A stretch of DNA of 64,000 bases from Endocalyx cinctus. Its lineage: Eukaryota > Ascomycota > Sordariomycetes > Amphisphaeriales > Apiosporaceae. The position numbers and the translations under genes are program-made. Shown here piece after piece: positions 11,979 through 23,411 of the stretch. Under the pieces are notes generated by a model. That model ran no database searches and had not been told where the DNA came from. It was given only the letters and a program-made list of their open reading frames with translations. The stretch is from the NCBI GenBank assembly GCA_001600455.1, contig BCKC01000001.1, positions 6,641,418 to 6,705,417 on the forward strand, in the 5' to 3' direction. Numbering within the stretch: the stretch's first letter is position 1; each line of letters opens with the position of its first letter.

Positions 11979-14155
11979 GTGTAGTAGTCCTTTTTTTCCC
12001 CTTCTTTTTTATTATCCTTCTTTTCTTTCTGTAACTTTTTTTTAATATATATATATATATATATAAAATTCACATTCAATTTTCTTTTTCTTCTTCTTTA
12101 AGATACGATGCAGTAGTTCACCCGAATCCTTTCGGAAGGATCATCAGATCTCAAAATTGCGGATCTCAGAGACATTTGGAGGGGTGAGGGTCCTAGGGTC
12201 TGAGATTCGTCTGGGAAGTTTTTTGGATTGATTCAAATGAGTTGAAGAAAGTGGATGAATGGGGACATAAGGAGAATGGGTGCACGTACTATGGTAAGCA
12301 GAAACGGCAGTTTTAATAATTAAATAATAATTTAACAACCAAAAAAAAAAAAAAAAAAAACTGTACGAGAGGGAATAAATGAAGGGGGCCCAGCAGCCGT
12401 CAGCAGTATCCTCCTCCGACTGACCCATGTCTCTCAAGAGGGCTGGCGGCAAAGACAAAAGCACATTCAATGTAACATTCCACACATTTTTATGTATCAT
12501 AGGGCAAAGCAGAGTCCTACATACGTATGTACATGCTGACAGGGTTTACTTCGGGAAGTGCATCCTATCGCTCATATATTATCATTATCATCATATCACA
12601 ATCTCCTTGTTATGTTAGTATGGTTCTATCTTATATGGACATAGTACTCGTATAGTATTTACTAACCACTACACTAACCTACCAGGTAAGTACCTGTAGA
12701 GGATTCATCAGCTTTGCGGATGATTTAAATATAAGTATCCACCGCGTGGTATTACTCAAAAGGTCATTTTACCAATATATGTAAGTAAGATGCACGGTAC
12801 TTACATACACACGTGTTAACGAGTATGAAGGATGTTGCATAGTACTTTTTAGTAGAGGCTCACTACATATATTATTTCCTACTTGCCGTCGTCCATAATC
12901 ACGATAATTGTCGACGAGTAAGTTTTTATATAGTAGGAACCCTTTGGGAGGATCGGTATAGTACAGTACAGATAGATGAAAAAAGATATCGAAAATCGTG
13001 GGTCTGTATAGAGAATTCCAAAAAAGTAAGTGTTGGTTTGATACTGTTAGAGGATGGGGGTCTGTGTTAAATATCAAGGTTAGTTTACTTGATGGTGCAT
13101 ACGCATTCCATACGCATTCCATTCACTTTCTCTCAGTTCTAATACCAAGAAAACATACCTAGTAGATAGATATAGAGTAGATAATGGATTAATGAGAACC
13201 GCTTACCATCTAATATGTATATGATTATGCATATGATTATGTATATCCATGGATGTAGGTAGATGTATGTGGATAACTTGTAATTTTCCGTTACATCTTC
13301 TTTTATTCTCCCCTCTTTCTTATTTCGTTATTTTCCCCCCACCCCACGCCACTATCAAAATATTAACCCCGCCTGCCCGCCTCTTGTCAGATTATATGAA
13401 TTTACACTAGGAAGAAAAGAGCACCCCTGGCAGCCCTAGCTACCTCCCTAATTCATCACTAAACCATCAAAACTTCTCACCTCCGAGATTTAAAAGATAT
13501 ACGCGTATAGAAGAAACACAGAAACACAGAAACACAGAAATACAAAAATACATACAAATATTTCTCATATCAAGATTATTCACATAATTACTTGATAATA
13601 AAAAACCAACATGCTCAAGCTTATCCTTAATTGATTGATCAAATCAAATTCCAATCGAAAAAATATAAAATCAAAATTCTCTTATTTGAGATAATGAAAC
13701 AAACTTAGATGTTCGGTGTGAGAAAGTAGTAGGAAGAGTAGCCTACTCCGTTAATCGAAAGCAATTCATATCTTAAAGAGTACATATACCCGAGATAGTA
13801 CAGCTCAGTGCCTTTCAGTGTATGCGGCTTAATTTACAGTCCACTCTCGTACCCTTGTACGCTGCAGAGTTGCATATATCACCGAAGCTACACTTGCATT
13901 TCAACTGTGGGTTATCACTTTACGAAAGAAAAAACCCCAAAAGCCAACCGGATCATCTCCCTTCTAAACCGGCTACACGGCGTTAGCTCATCTCTTCGTC
14001 AGCTGGATCTTGGCAACCTGCTTTCACACCTTCGGCACATATGAGAGCTTTTAGGTACATATGCAAGTAATACGTATTCACCTTCGGGCATACCGTCAAA
14101 CAGTCAAGGATCGCATTGGCAGCTTTACTATCCATATTCCTCCTAAAATCTCACA
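11979..14155. other. Intergenic, divergent promoters
   Basis: About 2.2 kb between the divergent ankyrin and TFIIIC-like genes. It holds a (TA)n tract near 12044-12064, an A20 run at 12341-12360 and repeated AAACACAG units near 13515-13540. Open frames here are short, and none shows a recognisable protein. Confidence 0.5.
12341..12360. repeat. A20 homopolymer
   Basis: Uninterrupted run of twenty A in noncoding DNA. Confidence 0.9.
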
Positions 14156-16577
14156 ATGAGACTTCGAAAAACAAATCAGTCTAAGCGCTTCCGACCTTCC
14201 GATTTGGCTCCTGGCGTAAGTGATTCATCTGATCGGGATCTTGACGACCAAGATAACCAACTTGCGTCTGGAAGCCGGAATGAAGAATCATCCGACGAAG
14301 ACTCGTTCGTTCAAGAATCGACTTCGGATCATCTCGCTTCTGAAAATGAACATGTTGGGGACGACGACGACGAAGATCATCGTGGCTTGACAAATACCGA
14401 TAAGCAAGAGAGGATCCACCCTGCTTCTTCCAAACCCAAATCACGAGCCAAAAAAAGAATCATCCAACAAAAGCAAGATGAAAACATACATCACGTCCTA
14501 CCTTACCCAAAAGATACGGGACAAAGGTGGACGAGGACGTATGTCGGCCTCCTGAAGAGATGGACACCTTTTGAAGAATTGACGGACTGTTGGTTTGGAG
14601 ATAAAGAGGACAGACACCAAATTTTCAAGGTTTTCCTGAAAATATGGTGGAATTATTACTTTCTACCACCCAAAATAAAATCAGATACGTTATTGATAAA
14701 GGCACGAAGTGGTTGGACAAATATTCGACTTGCCGATGACCAACAAACCACGTTTCGTCAGTGGTACGAGAGAAACTTAGCGGTACGTACATCAACCCAG
14801 ACCTCCACATTGATCGACCGGATTAAGGCCTTCCGGTGTTTTCTCCCACAGTCTCCCGGGCCCATGACTGTCTGGTTGGGTCACGGTACCAACCAGAAAG
14901 AGTATCGCATTCGCCAAGGCGAAAGCTTTTCATTTGCAGATGACGGTCATCCCGTAGAAGCGACAAGCGGTGGCGAGGTACAAAATGGCGGTTGGTTGCT
15001 TGATGTAGGAGGCATAGTCGTGGCTATGGGGTGGGCGCCAGCCAAAGGAGTGAACCACCAACTTTTAGCCATCGCGGTGATTCCATTTTCTGACCAAGCT
15101 TATTACGATGACTCGAAAGACGTACCAAAAAAATCAGAGCAGAAGGAAGGTTCGGTTCAGATTTGGAAATTTGAAATAGAAAAGGACTCTGATGGCGTTG
15201 GCCGGCCAGCTCAGCGGTCTCCGACACTGGTGCATGCAATATGTTTTGAATGGGGGCGAGTGACGCGAATGCAGTGGTGCCCAATCCCGTTGAATGTCGA
15301 CAATAAAGTTGGTTTACTAGCTGTATTATGTTCCGATGGAAAACTGAGAATTTTGGACGTAGAGAGCACAGAAAATGGCGTGGAAGTCTTTGGTGAGTAA
15401 TCGGGCCCGGAATCCTATCCAAATACCTGTCTATGGCTAATATTCAATAGAGCAGATGCACCAGCCTATGATCACTCTTGATCTACCGAAAGAGTATACC
15501 ATAGTGATAACATGTTTTACCTGGATAAACATGAATCGTATCGCAGCCGCGCTTTCGGATGGATCGGTCGCGGTTTACTCAATCTCGCCATGTATGATCC
15601 TCCAGCGACACCCTGTACATTCAAGTCCTATCATAGACATCGCCTCAGGATATCCTTCGGACCCTTTCATTATAACCACGTTGCCGGTATCAGGTGTTTT
15701 AACGATCACCGACCTACACAGACCTAATGCAGAAACATCCTACCATCCCAACATACTAACCTCCTTTCAAACGAATACCGTGGCATGGTGCCCACATTTA
15801 CGAGGGTGCGCTGTCGTATGGCCATCAGCTCATGCTAATAACCAGACTATATCCTTCATCAGCGCCCGTGCCTTTCCTCATTGTCGTCACCTACTCACGG
15901 TGGATGCCGGTCTTCCCACCTGCGTGGCCGTCGGTACTTGCCATCCCTTTGTCCTAGTCGGAACTACCGAGGGGTCACTACACTCCATCAACTTGATGCG
16001 TAAGGCGACAGCGAGAAGGGAGGCGCTGAAACGATTACGAATATTCCAGCACGAGCACAAAGCTCCGGCCCCGTCCCAAGAGGAGCGCGGCGCTACGTCT
16101 ACCTCTAAGAACAGTACTAGACTCCGCGGCGCATGTCGCGTTCTCAGCGGATTTTTACCGGAGGATAACTTTCACCCGCAGGGCGGCAAGTCCGAGTTAA
16201 CTAAAAAGAAACAGAACGAAACCAAGGCGGCGAAGAAGAAGAGCGCGAAATCGAAAGGATCGAAGCAGGACGACGCAGCCACCGCCGCCGAGGCTTCCGG
16301 AAGCGGTAATACCGCGACGGAGGGCGAAGGCGCTAAGGCGCCCGTCGTCATCTACGACCCCTTGACCCGGATCACGTGCGCGGCTTGGAACCCGAACATG
16401 GAGTTCGGCTGGTGGGCCGCGGCGGCGATGGGCTCCGGTCTCGTGAGGATCATGGACTTGGGCGTCGAAGACGATTCCCTGGATGATGATGAGGTGCTGG
16501 ATGAAGACGGTGAGTTGATGGACGTGGACGATGATGAGTTCGACGGTGATGGTGATGGTGATGTGGACATGGAGTGA
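14156..16577 (+). CDS. TFIIIC tau91-like WD-repeat protein (Tfc6/Sfc6/GTF3C2 type)
   Basis: Two exons, 14156-15392 and 15451-16577, joined through a 58-nt GTGAGT...TAG intron into 787 residues. Layout: a basic then strongly acidic, Ser/Asp-rich N-terminus (to about 110), a conserved block with WTRTYVGLLKRWTPFEEL, WD-like propeller strands (GLLAVLCSDGKLRILDVES, RIAAALSDGSVAVYSIS, CAAWNPNMEFGWWAAA), a lysine-rich insertion (SELTKKKQNETKAAKKK) and an Asp/Glu-rich C-terminal tail. This layout and the SDGKLRIL strand resemble the WD-repeat subunit of TFIIIC, the assembly factor that recognises tRNA-gene B boxes for RNA polymerase III. If correct, the protein is nuclear. The WD-repeat call is firm; the TFIIIC assignment is from remembered family likeness and could be wrong. 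Confidence 0.65.
15393..15450 (+). other. Intron of the TFIIIC-like gene
   Basis: 58 nt, GTGAGT donor, AATAG acceptor, plausible branch GGCTAAT. Only the acceptor at 15450 keeps frame with the downstream WD-repeat half. Confidence 0.8.
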
Positions 16578-17013
16578 TAAATAGATAGCGCGCGATAGCC
16601 CATACTACAGTGCTGCAATAGCGATATTGTATGAAGCGTCAATGTAAAAATTGTTTGTTTTATGATTCAAATACATAGTATATAATAGATACCCCTGAGC
16701 GAAATAATAATAAAGGAGAAAAAAAACACGCATATTAGACAGATAATTAGTTTCATCATTTCAACTGTTATCAGCTGCCAGTACTACATTTCCATTTTCA
16801 CATGTAGGTTTGAGAAAGGATCTACTAGGTATCTCAATACACATACAACCTAGCACTGCGAAGTAAAACACCAACAAGTACTCTCACTCAGTTGCGAATA
16901 AAATTGACAAATATTCAGACGTCGTGATTCTTTTATTACCTAATCATATATTTTAGAATTATACATCAGCACAGCGTATGTTTGTATAAATTCGGTTGAA
17001 ACCGATCAAAGGC
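16578..17013. other. Intergenic, tandem
   Basis: Spacer between the TFIIIC-like stop codon and the PAQR start codon. It contains AT-rich presumptive 3' UTR and promoter; nothing else was recognised. Confidence 0.55.
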
Positions 17014-18135
17014 ATGGCATCCACCGCCTTCTCAGATCAAAGTCACAACCAGCAGCACCGCAAACGACGACGGTCTTCCGCCGCCGCATCAGCGGAGAGG
17101 CTCATACTAAACGCGGCCAAGGAAGCCGAAGAGAAAGTAGAATCGGCGCTGCTCCTGCCCTGGGACGACCTGCCGCACTGGCGCCGCGACAACGGGTTCA
17201 TCCTGTCCGGGTACCGTCCCGACAGTAACAGCTACCTCAAATCGGTAGCCTCCATCTTCGCCGTGCACAACGAGAGCGTCAACATCTGGACGCACGTACT
17301 AGGGTCCGCCGCCTTCGCCATTTTAGGGAGTTGGCTTTACTTATGGGCCATTTCTTCTACTACTACTACGAGTGGTGATCATCATCATTACGACGGTGGG
17401 GAATTGTTGAAACCGAATAATCAGGACGTCCTGGTGTTCGGATGCTTCTTCGCAGGCGCCGCTGTTTGTCTCGGCCTGAGCGCCACGTTTCATACCCTCT
17501 CGAATCACTCCGAGACGGTCAATAAATGGGGCAATAAATTGGATTATTCGGGTATTGTGGCGCTTATAGTTGGGAGTTACGTCCCGGCTTTGTATTATGC
17601 TTGGTTTTGCGATGGGGCGCTTATGGTTGGGTATTTATACGCGGTGGGTAGTATTCTATTTTATTTCTTTAGAAATAGGGCTATCATCTATCTCCTTCCC
17701 TCCTCCCTCCGTTTCTCCCCACCTTCAGCTAACATCCAAAAAAAGATCTGCACCCTCGGCCTCGCCTGCGCCGTCGTCTCCTGGGTCGAGCGCTTCCGCA
17801 CGCCCCGATGGCGACCGTACCGGACGGGGATCTTCGTCGGGCTCGGGGTCTCGGGTGTGGTCCCCGTCTGCCACGGCGTTCTGCGGTACGGGTACGCCGG
17901 CCTCGACGAGCGCATGGGCCTCGGCTGGGTCCTGCTGCAAGGGTTCCTGTACATCCTGGGCGCGTTCCTGTACGCGGTCCGCTGGCCCGAGAGGCAGTTC
18001 CCGGGCGCTTTCGACATCTGGGGGAACTCGCACCAGATCTTTCACGTGCTGATCTTGGCCGCCGCGGCGGCGCATCTGAGGGGCATGACGAAGGCGTTTT
18101 ATTATCATCATGAGGTTGCGATGGGGATGTGTTAG
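17014..18135 (+). CDS. PAQR / hemolysin-III family membrane protein (Izh-like)
   Basis: A seven-helix PAQR protein. Family motifs, numbered from the ATG at 17014: SATFHTLSNHS with H160, KLDYSG with D177, and the C-terminal HQIFHVL. In known PAQR structures these H and D residues bind zinc. Fungal relatives (yeast Izh proteins) affect lipid, sterol and zinc homeostasis and sit in internal or plasma membranes. The N-terminus is basic and cytosolic-looking. The frame is open for 373 codons, but one in-frame intron is likely: 17644-17745 (GTGGGT...AAAG, 339 residues, which restores the spacing seen in adiponectin receptors) or 17648-17728 (GTAGTA...CAG after a pyrimidine tract, 346 residues). The extra stretch reads as low-complexity and lacks counterparts in relatives. 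Confidence 0.88.
   Translation: MASTAFSDQSHNQQHRKRRRSSAAASAERLILNAAKEAEEKVESALLLPWDDLPHWRRDNGFILSGYRPDSNSYLKSVASIFAVHNESVNIWTHVLGSAAFAILGSWLYLWAISSTTTTSGDHHHYDGGELLKPNNQDVLVFGCFFAGAAVCLGLSATFHTLSNHSETVNKWGNKLDYSGIVALIVGSYVPALYYAWFCDGALMVGYLYAVGSILFYFFRNRAIIYLLPSSLRFSPPSANIQKKICTLGLACAVVSWVERFRTPRWRPYRTGIFVGLGVSGVVPVCHGVLRYGYAGLDERMGLGWVLLQGFLYILGAFLYAVRWPERQFPGAFDIWGNSHQIFHVLILAAAAAHLRGMTKAFYYHHEVAMGMC
17644..17745 (+). other. Probable in-frame intron of the PAQR gene (boundaries ambiguous)
   Basis: 102 nt, a multiple of three, with no stop codon, so retention would insert 34 residues. The outer boundaries match family spacing between helices 4 and 5 but use a weak AAAG acceptor. The inner alternative, 17648-17728, has a good pyrimidine tract and CAG but a weak GTAGTA donor. 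Confidence 0.6.
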
Positions 18136-18529
18136 ATTGATTTATGGGCTAGAGAGACGTTTAAAAGAGGGACATTTGTGTTTTGGGTTATGTTAAAAAC
18201 TGGACTGGACTGTTAGATTAGGCTGCGAGACTGTACGGTTAGTTTTCAGTTTCAGCGTCACGGATAAACAGGCACCATAGCATAGAGACATAGACAGATA
18301 TAGAAAGAAGCATCGGTGTATAATGGTAGCAAACATGTCTTGAATTGCTAATGCAAAGTCCCAATCCATCAAATAGAGTAGTAGTAGTAGTCGTCCTTGC
18401 GCCGGTGCGCTAAAATGCCCTGTTATAATTCCCTTTCCTTTCCCCCTCCGAAGCAGCGATTCCCATGATGGCTGTTAACGTAACGTCGTGACGTTCGATT
18501 TGTTCGCCGCCTCGTTTCCTGGTTCCCAT
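18136..18529. other. Intergenic, convergent
   Basis: 394-nt spacer between the PAQR stop codon and the TMA7 stop codon, presumably both 3' UTRs. A short (TAG)n run lies near 18377-18390. No other signal. Confidence 0.55.
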
Positions 18530-18952
<423 letters not shown>

Positions 18953-19974
18953 ATTGAGAGTTGTGTCTATTCAAATGGAACAAATAATGTTATTCGCGAA
19001 CAGCAGTTTTCACAAGACAGACTTTTGCTTTGGTCGCTTGTGAAGAGATTTCGGTGAGAAGAGAAAGGAGACCAGTAGAGGAAAGAAAAAAGAGGAAGGA
19101 AAATAATAGGTGATATTTAGGCCCAGAATGGACCATCTGACAATCCCATTTCCAATTCACTTAGGCAAGTGGCGGGGCATTTTCGTTTCAAGGGTCCCTT
19201 CACCATTTAGGCCATTCATTTTGTCGATAAAGATAGTTACTTAGGCGATAAGATAATAAGTAAGTAGGTAATATTATAGGTAATACGAGGGTCTACCGAT
19301 ATCGGTTAACGGATTATTATTTAATCCATTACTTACTGCCTAGCAGCGGTAAAAGAACCCCCACTGCCCCCATTAACCCTTCTAAGGTAATAAGGTTTAG
19401 GCCTAATAATACCTATAGAGTATACCACAGAGTACCTATCAATAAGTAAGTACCCCGTACCTATCCACTAAATAATATAAAGTTAGTCAGTGCAAGGTCG
19501 GACCACACAAAGCTTTGGCCTCGCAATCCCCCCAACATCATCATTTTTATTTGATTTTTATAAATATATTTCAGCCTTTTCACTCGAACTTTGAATCGTC
19601 CATTGTTTGATCATCTCAACTATCACTCCATCAAGCAACGTCATCAATATTCGTCAAAATAACTTTAAGTTTAATTCTGATACTCCATACGTGCCAAGTT
19701 TCAATCCACTCCGTACTCTTTCTATCATTTAAGACCATCTTCGGAAACAGAAAGGAGTATATCGTGATGCGACGGATTTGAAAAGGAAACACTTCCCGGT
19801 TCGAACCAATTTCCTCCACCTCGACATAAGTTGAACTAAAGAAGAAAAAGAAGAACATTTTTTTATAAACTAACATCAAAAACAATATTCTAAGATCGGA
19901 AGTGATTTTTATTTCGAAGCTTGATTACTTTCAGGAATACCGTCCTCCTCTCAAGAAGCAATAAAGTGAGCAAG
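18953..19974. other. Divergent promoter region TMA7 / PRP4
   Basis: About 1.0 kb with AT-rich short direct repeats (AAGTAAGTA-type motifs near 19256-19270 and 19442-19452) and a T/C-rich stretch before the PRP4 start. A small minus-strand frame at 19631-19885 is low-complexity and not believed. Confidence 0.5.
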
Positions 19975-22900
19975 ATGGCGTCTCCCGCCAGTTCTGACGA
20001 AGGCGAGATTGTAGAAAATGGTGTTGGAGATTTGAAGGCAACTTCATCTTCTCTAGTTGAAAGATCAGGTGTTGACCGTATGGACAGACCGAGAGCTAAA
20101 TATTCACGATCAAGATCGCCTGAACATGTAAACGGTTCGAAATTCCACGGCGCTTCTTCAAGACGAAGTCGCTCGCCTCGTGGTCACAAGCGCGGTCGAG
20201 ATGATCGAGATTCGCACCGAGCGAGTCGCTTAGACTCTGACCCTCGAAGATTCCGCGTACATTACGAAGATTCTCGCGACAAGTACGCCAACTCGCGTTT
20301 ATCCTATGATGACGAAGATCGCCCTGTTTCTCGCCACTCGTCCTCGGCCTTACCGTACGATGACAGAGACCGATCTTACTCCTACAACAATAGAAACCGA
20401 GATAGGGATCGAGACCGTGATCGCGACCGTGATCGTTATCCGGATAAGAAGGCAAGATACCGAAGTCGCTCTCCCTATCGCTCTACACGAAATGGACGAG
20501 ATCGGGATGGTCACGGAAAGCGTGACAACGACAGATACCGCAGAGATGCGGATAGAAGCAAACCAGTAATTCATCAAGCTAGTCCTAGACATTATCAGAA
20601 TAATACTATAGGCTCGAGACGGAAGGCTTCGATTGACGAAGCAGATAACAACAAAACTAATGCTAAACTCACCAATGGGCATTTAGACGAGACCTCTCTT
20701 TCGAACGGCACCGCGCCCCCTCCAGAACCCGAGCAGGACTATGAAGAGGAAAAACCTATAGATATCGAAGCAGAATTGGAGCGACGTCGACGTCGTCGTG
20801 AAGAGCTGCTGGCTAAGTCGAGAGCTGCGACGCCAATGCTCGTGCAAGCTCTGTTGGCGTCCGATAAAACTTCGGCGAATTCCCCTGTCGTTACTGGTGG
20901 TAGCACACCAGGAGCCACCGAAGGAAATACTCCGCGATCATGTAAGGAACTTACCTCTCCCTTTGTGTTTTGATTCTGGCACTAACATTTTAATCATAGT
21001 AATGTCCTCGCCCCACTCACCTGCCCAAGGTTTGCAAGAGGGAATGTCACCCGCCGCAATAGACATTTCTCATGATCATGAGCTTATTAATACTCACGGA
21101 GAATCAAGGAATACTGACGATGACGGACCTTCGGCTGCAGATTATGATCCGACAGCGGATATGAGAGAAGATGAGCTGAGAGATGAACTTCGTCATGGTA
21201 ACGTTGGTCCTCATGGCCAGGTTCTTCCCCCTGACCAGAAAGCTGAGATAGCCCCCGTGGAAGAAGTAAAGCAGCCGTCCAAACCTCAAACAGATGAAGA
21301 TGACGATGATTTTGACATGTTTGCCGAAGAGTTCGACGAAGACAAGTTCGCCGCCCCTAAGGCTACGCAACTTGATACCGTTGTCGATGACCGCTTCCTT
21401 GATTCGGCACTGGCTCAACCAGATGCTGGTGGAATGCTTGAAGGAGCCGATAAAGATGGATACTACAAAATTCGTATCGGCGAGATCTTGAACGGACGAT
21501 ATCAGATACAGTCGACTCTCGGAAAGGGTATGTTCTCGGGTGTTGCTCGAGCTGTCGATATCACGACCAAAAAGCTTGTCGCCATCAAGATGATGCGAAA
21601 CAACGATGCCCTCCGAAAAGGTGGTTTCACCGAAATCGCGATTTTACAGAAGTTGAACGAAGCCGATCCTGAAAATCGTAAGCATATCGTCAAATTCGAA
21701 CGCCATTTTGAGCACAAGGGGCATTTGTGTTTGGCCTTCGAGAATTTGAGCTTGAATCTGAGAGAGGTGCTGAGGAAGTTTGGGAACAACGTTGGTATCA
21801 ACCTCAACGCAACTCGGGCTTATGCGCATCAGATATTCGTTGCATTGGCTCACCTTCGTAAATGCAGTATCATTCATGCCGACTTGAAACCTGATAACAT
21901 TTTGGTAAGCTCCCATGACTCCTAAAGCAAGAAAAAAATATGGCATTGCTAACTATACTCATAGGTCAACGAAACTCGCAATATCCTCAAAATTTGTGAT
22001 TTGGGAACAGCTATTGATAGATCAGATGCCGCAACAGCTCACAATGAAATCACCCCCTACCTTATCAGTCGGTTCTACCGAGCTCCTGAGATTATCCTAG
22101 GAATGCCGTACGACTACGCGGTCGACATGTGGTCCATCGGATGCACCCTGTATGAACTTTACACAGGCAAGATTCTGTTCACCGGTGACAGCAACAACCA
22201 GATGCTTAAAGCGATTATGGAAATCCGTGGCAAATTTAGCAGCAAGTTGTACAAGCGTGGCGAGCTGTCCCATATGCATTTTGATGAAATGGGCAACTTC
22301 GTCAGTGTGGAACGTGACAAGGCACTTGGAAAGGTATGTTTTCAACCAAATTCCTTATCTTATTTGCGTGATTTCCTCTTGGTATGGCATAGAGTTCCAA
22401 GTTTGGCCTCCCTTAAATTTCTATTTTTATCTGCGTCCTGCCCCGGATCTGCAATGGAGTTAAATCCAACAGGCGTGTAAGCGCTGATAGTTTGGTTATT
22501 TGATACGAGTGGTCAAAAAATGGGCGTGCCACCATTCCCTACATGGAGTCGGCGGCGGGCTCCTGGTGAGCTATGCCCTTCGGCGATCCCTCATTGGGTC
22601 GGTAACCAATGGACCAATCCTTAATGCTCCTCTGCCAGTTTGTATGGGAAGTTGAGGTTCATTTGGCATAATTGTCAAAATATTCCCTTACCTACATCTG
22701 TTCCACCCTACTGCTCTCCATCTGCATGCCATCCTTTCGTTTCCCTACTGTACTATTTTGAATCATTTCCCATGAACATGGGGTCCATAGAAGCACATGC
22801 TAACGTATAATTTGCAGACAACGGTCAGGACTTTGCCGATCGTGAAGCCAACCCGCGATCTACGTACAAAAGTCTTAGCTGCATCTGGGGGTATGAGTGA

Positions 22901-23039
22901 TGCCGAGTCTCGAGATGTAAACCAATTCGTGGATCTTCTAGAGCGTTGCCTCACCCTCAATCCGGATAAGCGGATCACTCCGTCAGAAGCATTGAAGCAC
23001 CCGTTTTTCTCAGCAAAGATGAATGGGCCTATAAGATAA
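19975..23039 (+). CDS. prp4: Spliceosomal Ser/Thr kinase PRP4
   Basis: Four exons, 19975-20941, 21000-21904, 21965-22333 and 22818-23039, give 820 residues. The N-terminal 300 residues are Arg/Ser/Asp-rich (for example RSRSPYRS and an RDRDRDRDRD run), then comes an acidic segment DEDDDDFDMFAEEFDED that also marks PRP4 orthologs. The kinase domain starts near 488 (GRYQIQSTLGKGMFSGV) and shows HADLKPDN at 615 in place of HRD, DLGTA at 636 in place of DFG, RFYRAPEIILG, and DMWSIGCTLYEL. HAD and the tripartite layout are characteristic of PRP4/PRPF4B, the kinase that phosphorylates Prp1/Prp6-type factors to activate the spliceosome; the protein is nuclear. The ATG at 19975 (MASPASSDEGEIVENG) was chosen because the upstream frame has no earlier ATG. 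Confidence 0.95.
20942..20999 (+). other. Intron 1 of prp4
   Basis: 58 nt, GTAAGG donor, CATAG acceptor. It separates the RS-rich region from the acidic linker. Confidence 0.85.
21905..21964 (+). other. Intron 2 of prp4
   Basis: 60 nt, GTAAGC donor, CATAG acceptor, branch-like GCTAAC. It splits the catalytic loop directly after DNIL, phase 0. Confidence 0.9.
22334..22817 (+). other. Intron 3 of prp4 (484 nt, unusually long)
   Basis: GTATGT donor and GCAG acceptor preceded by GCTAAC, phase 0. The flanking exons join kinase-domain sequence without a gap (DKALGK to TTVRTLPIVKPTRDLR). Retention would end translation after about 48 codons. No alternative exon was recognised inside. Confidence 0.82.
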
Positions 23040-23387
23040 GGTCTCATACGACTTTCGCGGAAAATTACTTGGATTAAAACGTCAACCCAAGGTAACTGCA
23101 CATACACGTCCAAATATGCAGGCACGGCGCTTGTTGGAAAGTATCCATTACTTTGGGTAGATCTGTAGCCCTGGAACGTTGCTATGAAGGCTCCTCTCAA
23201 CCACTAAAATTAATCGGCTCGGCCTGGCATATACCTCACCGTCATTGGCGAGGTATTGTATTATACGCTACACTTTTACGAAAATTGGTTCCCTCACAGC
23301 ATTCTACATCTTACAAAGCCTTTTTATAGATGAAACTAGGTCGATCCATAAATAGAATAGGGAATATATATAATGGGAGCAAATACA

Positions 23388-23411
23388 ATTATTATTATTA
23401 TTATTATTATT
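23388..23411. repeat. (ATT)8 microsatellite
   Basis: Eight perfect ATT units in noncoding DNA. Confidence 0.9.

Noticed and set aside
19796..19808. Possible tRNA T-arm (GGTTCGAACC)
   Set aside because: It is a bare palindrome; no matching acceptor stem, D-arm or anticodon arm surrounds it.
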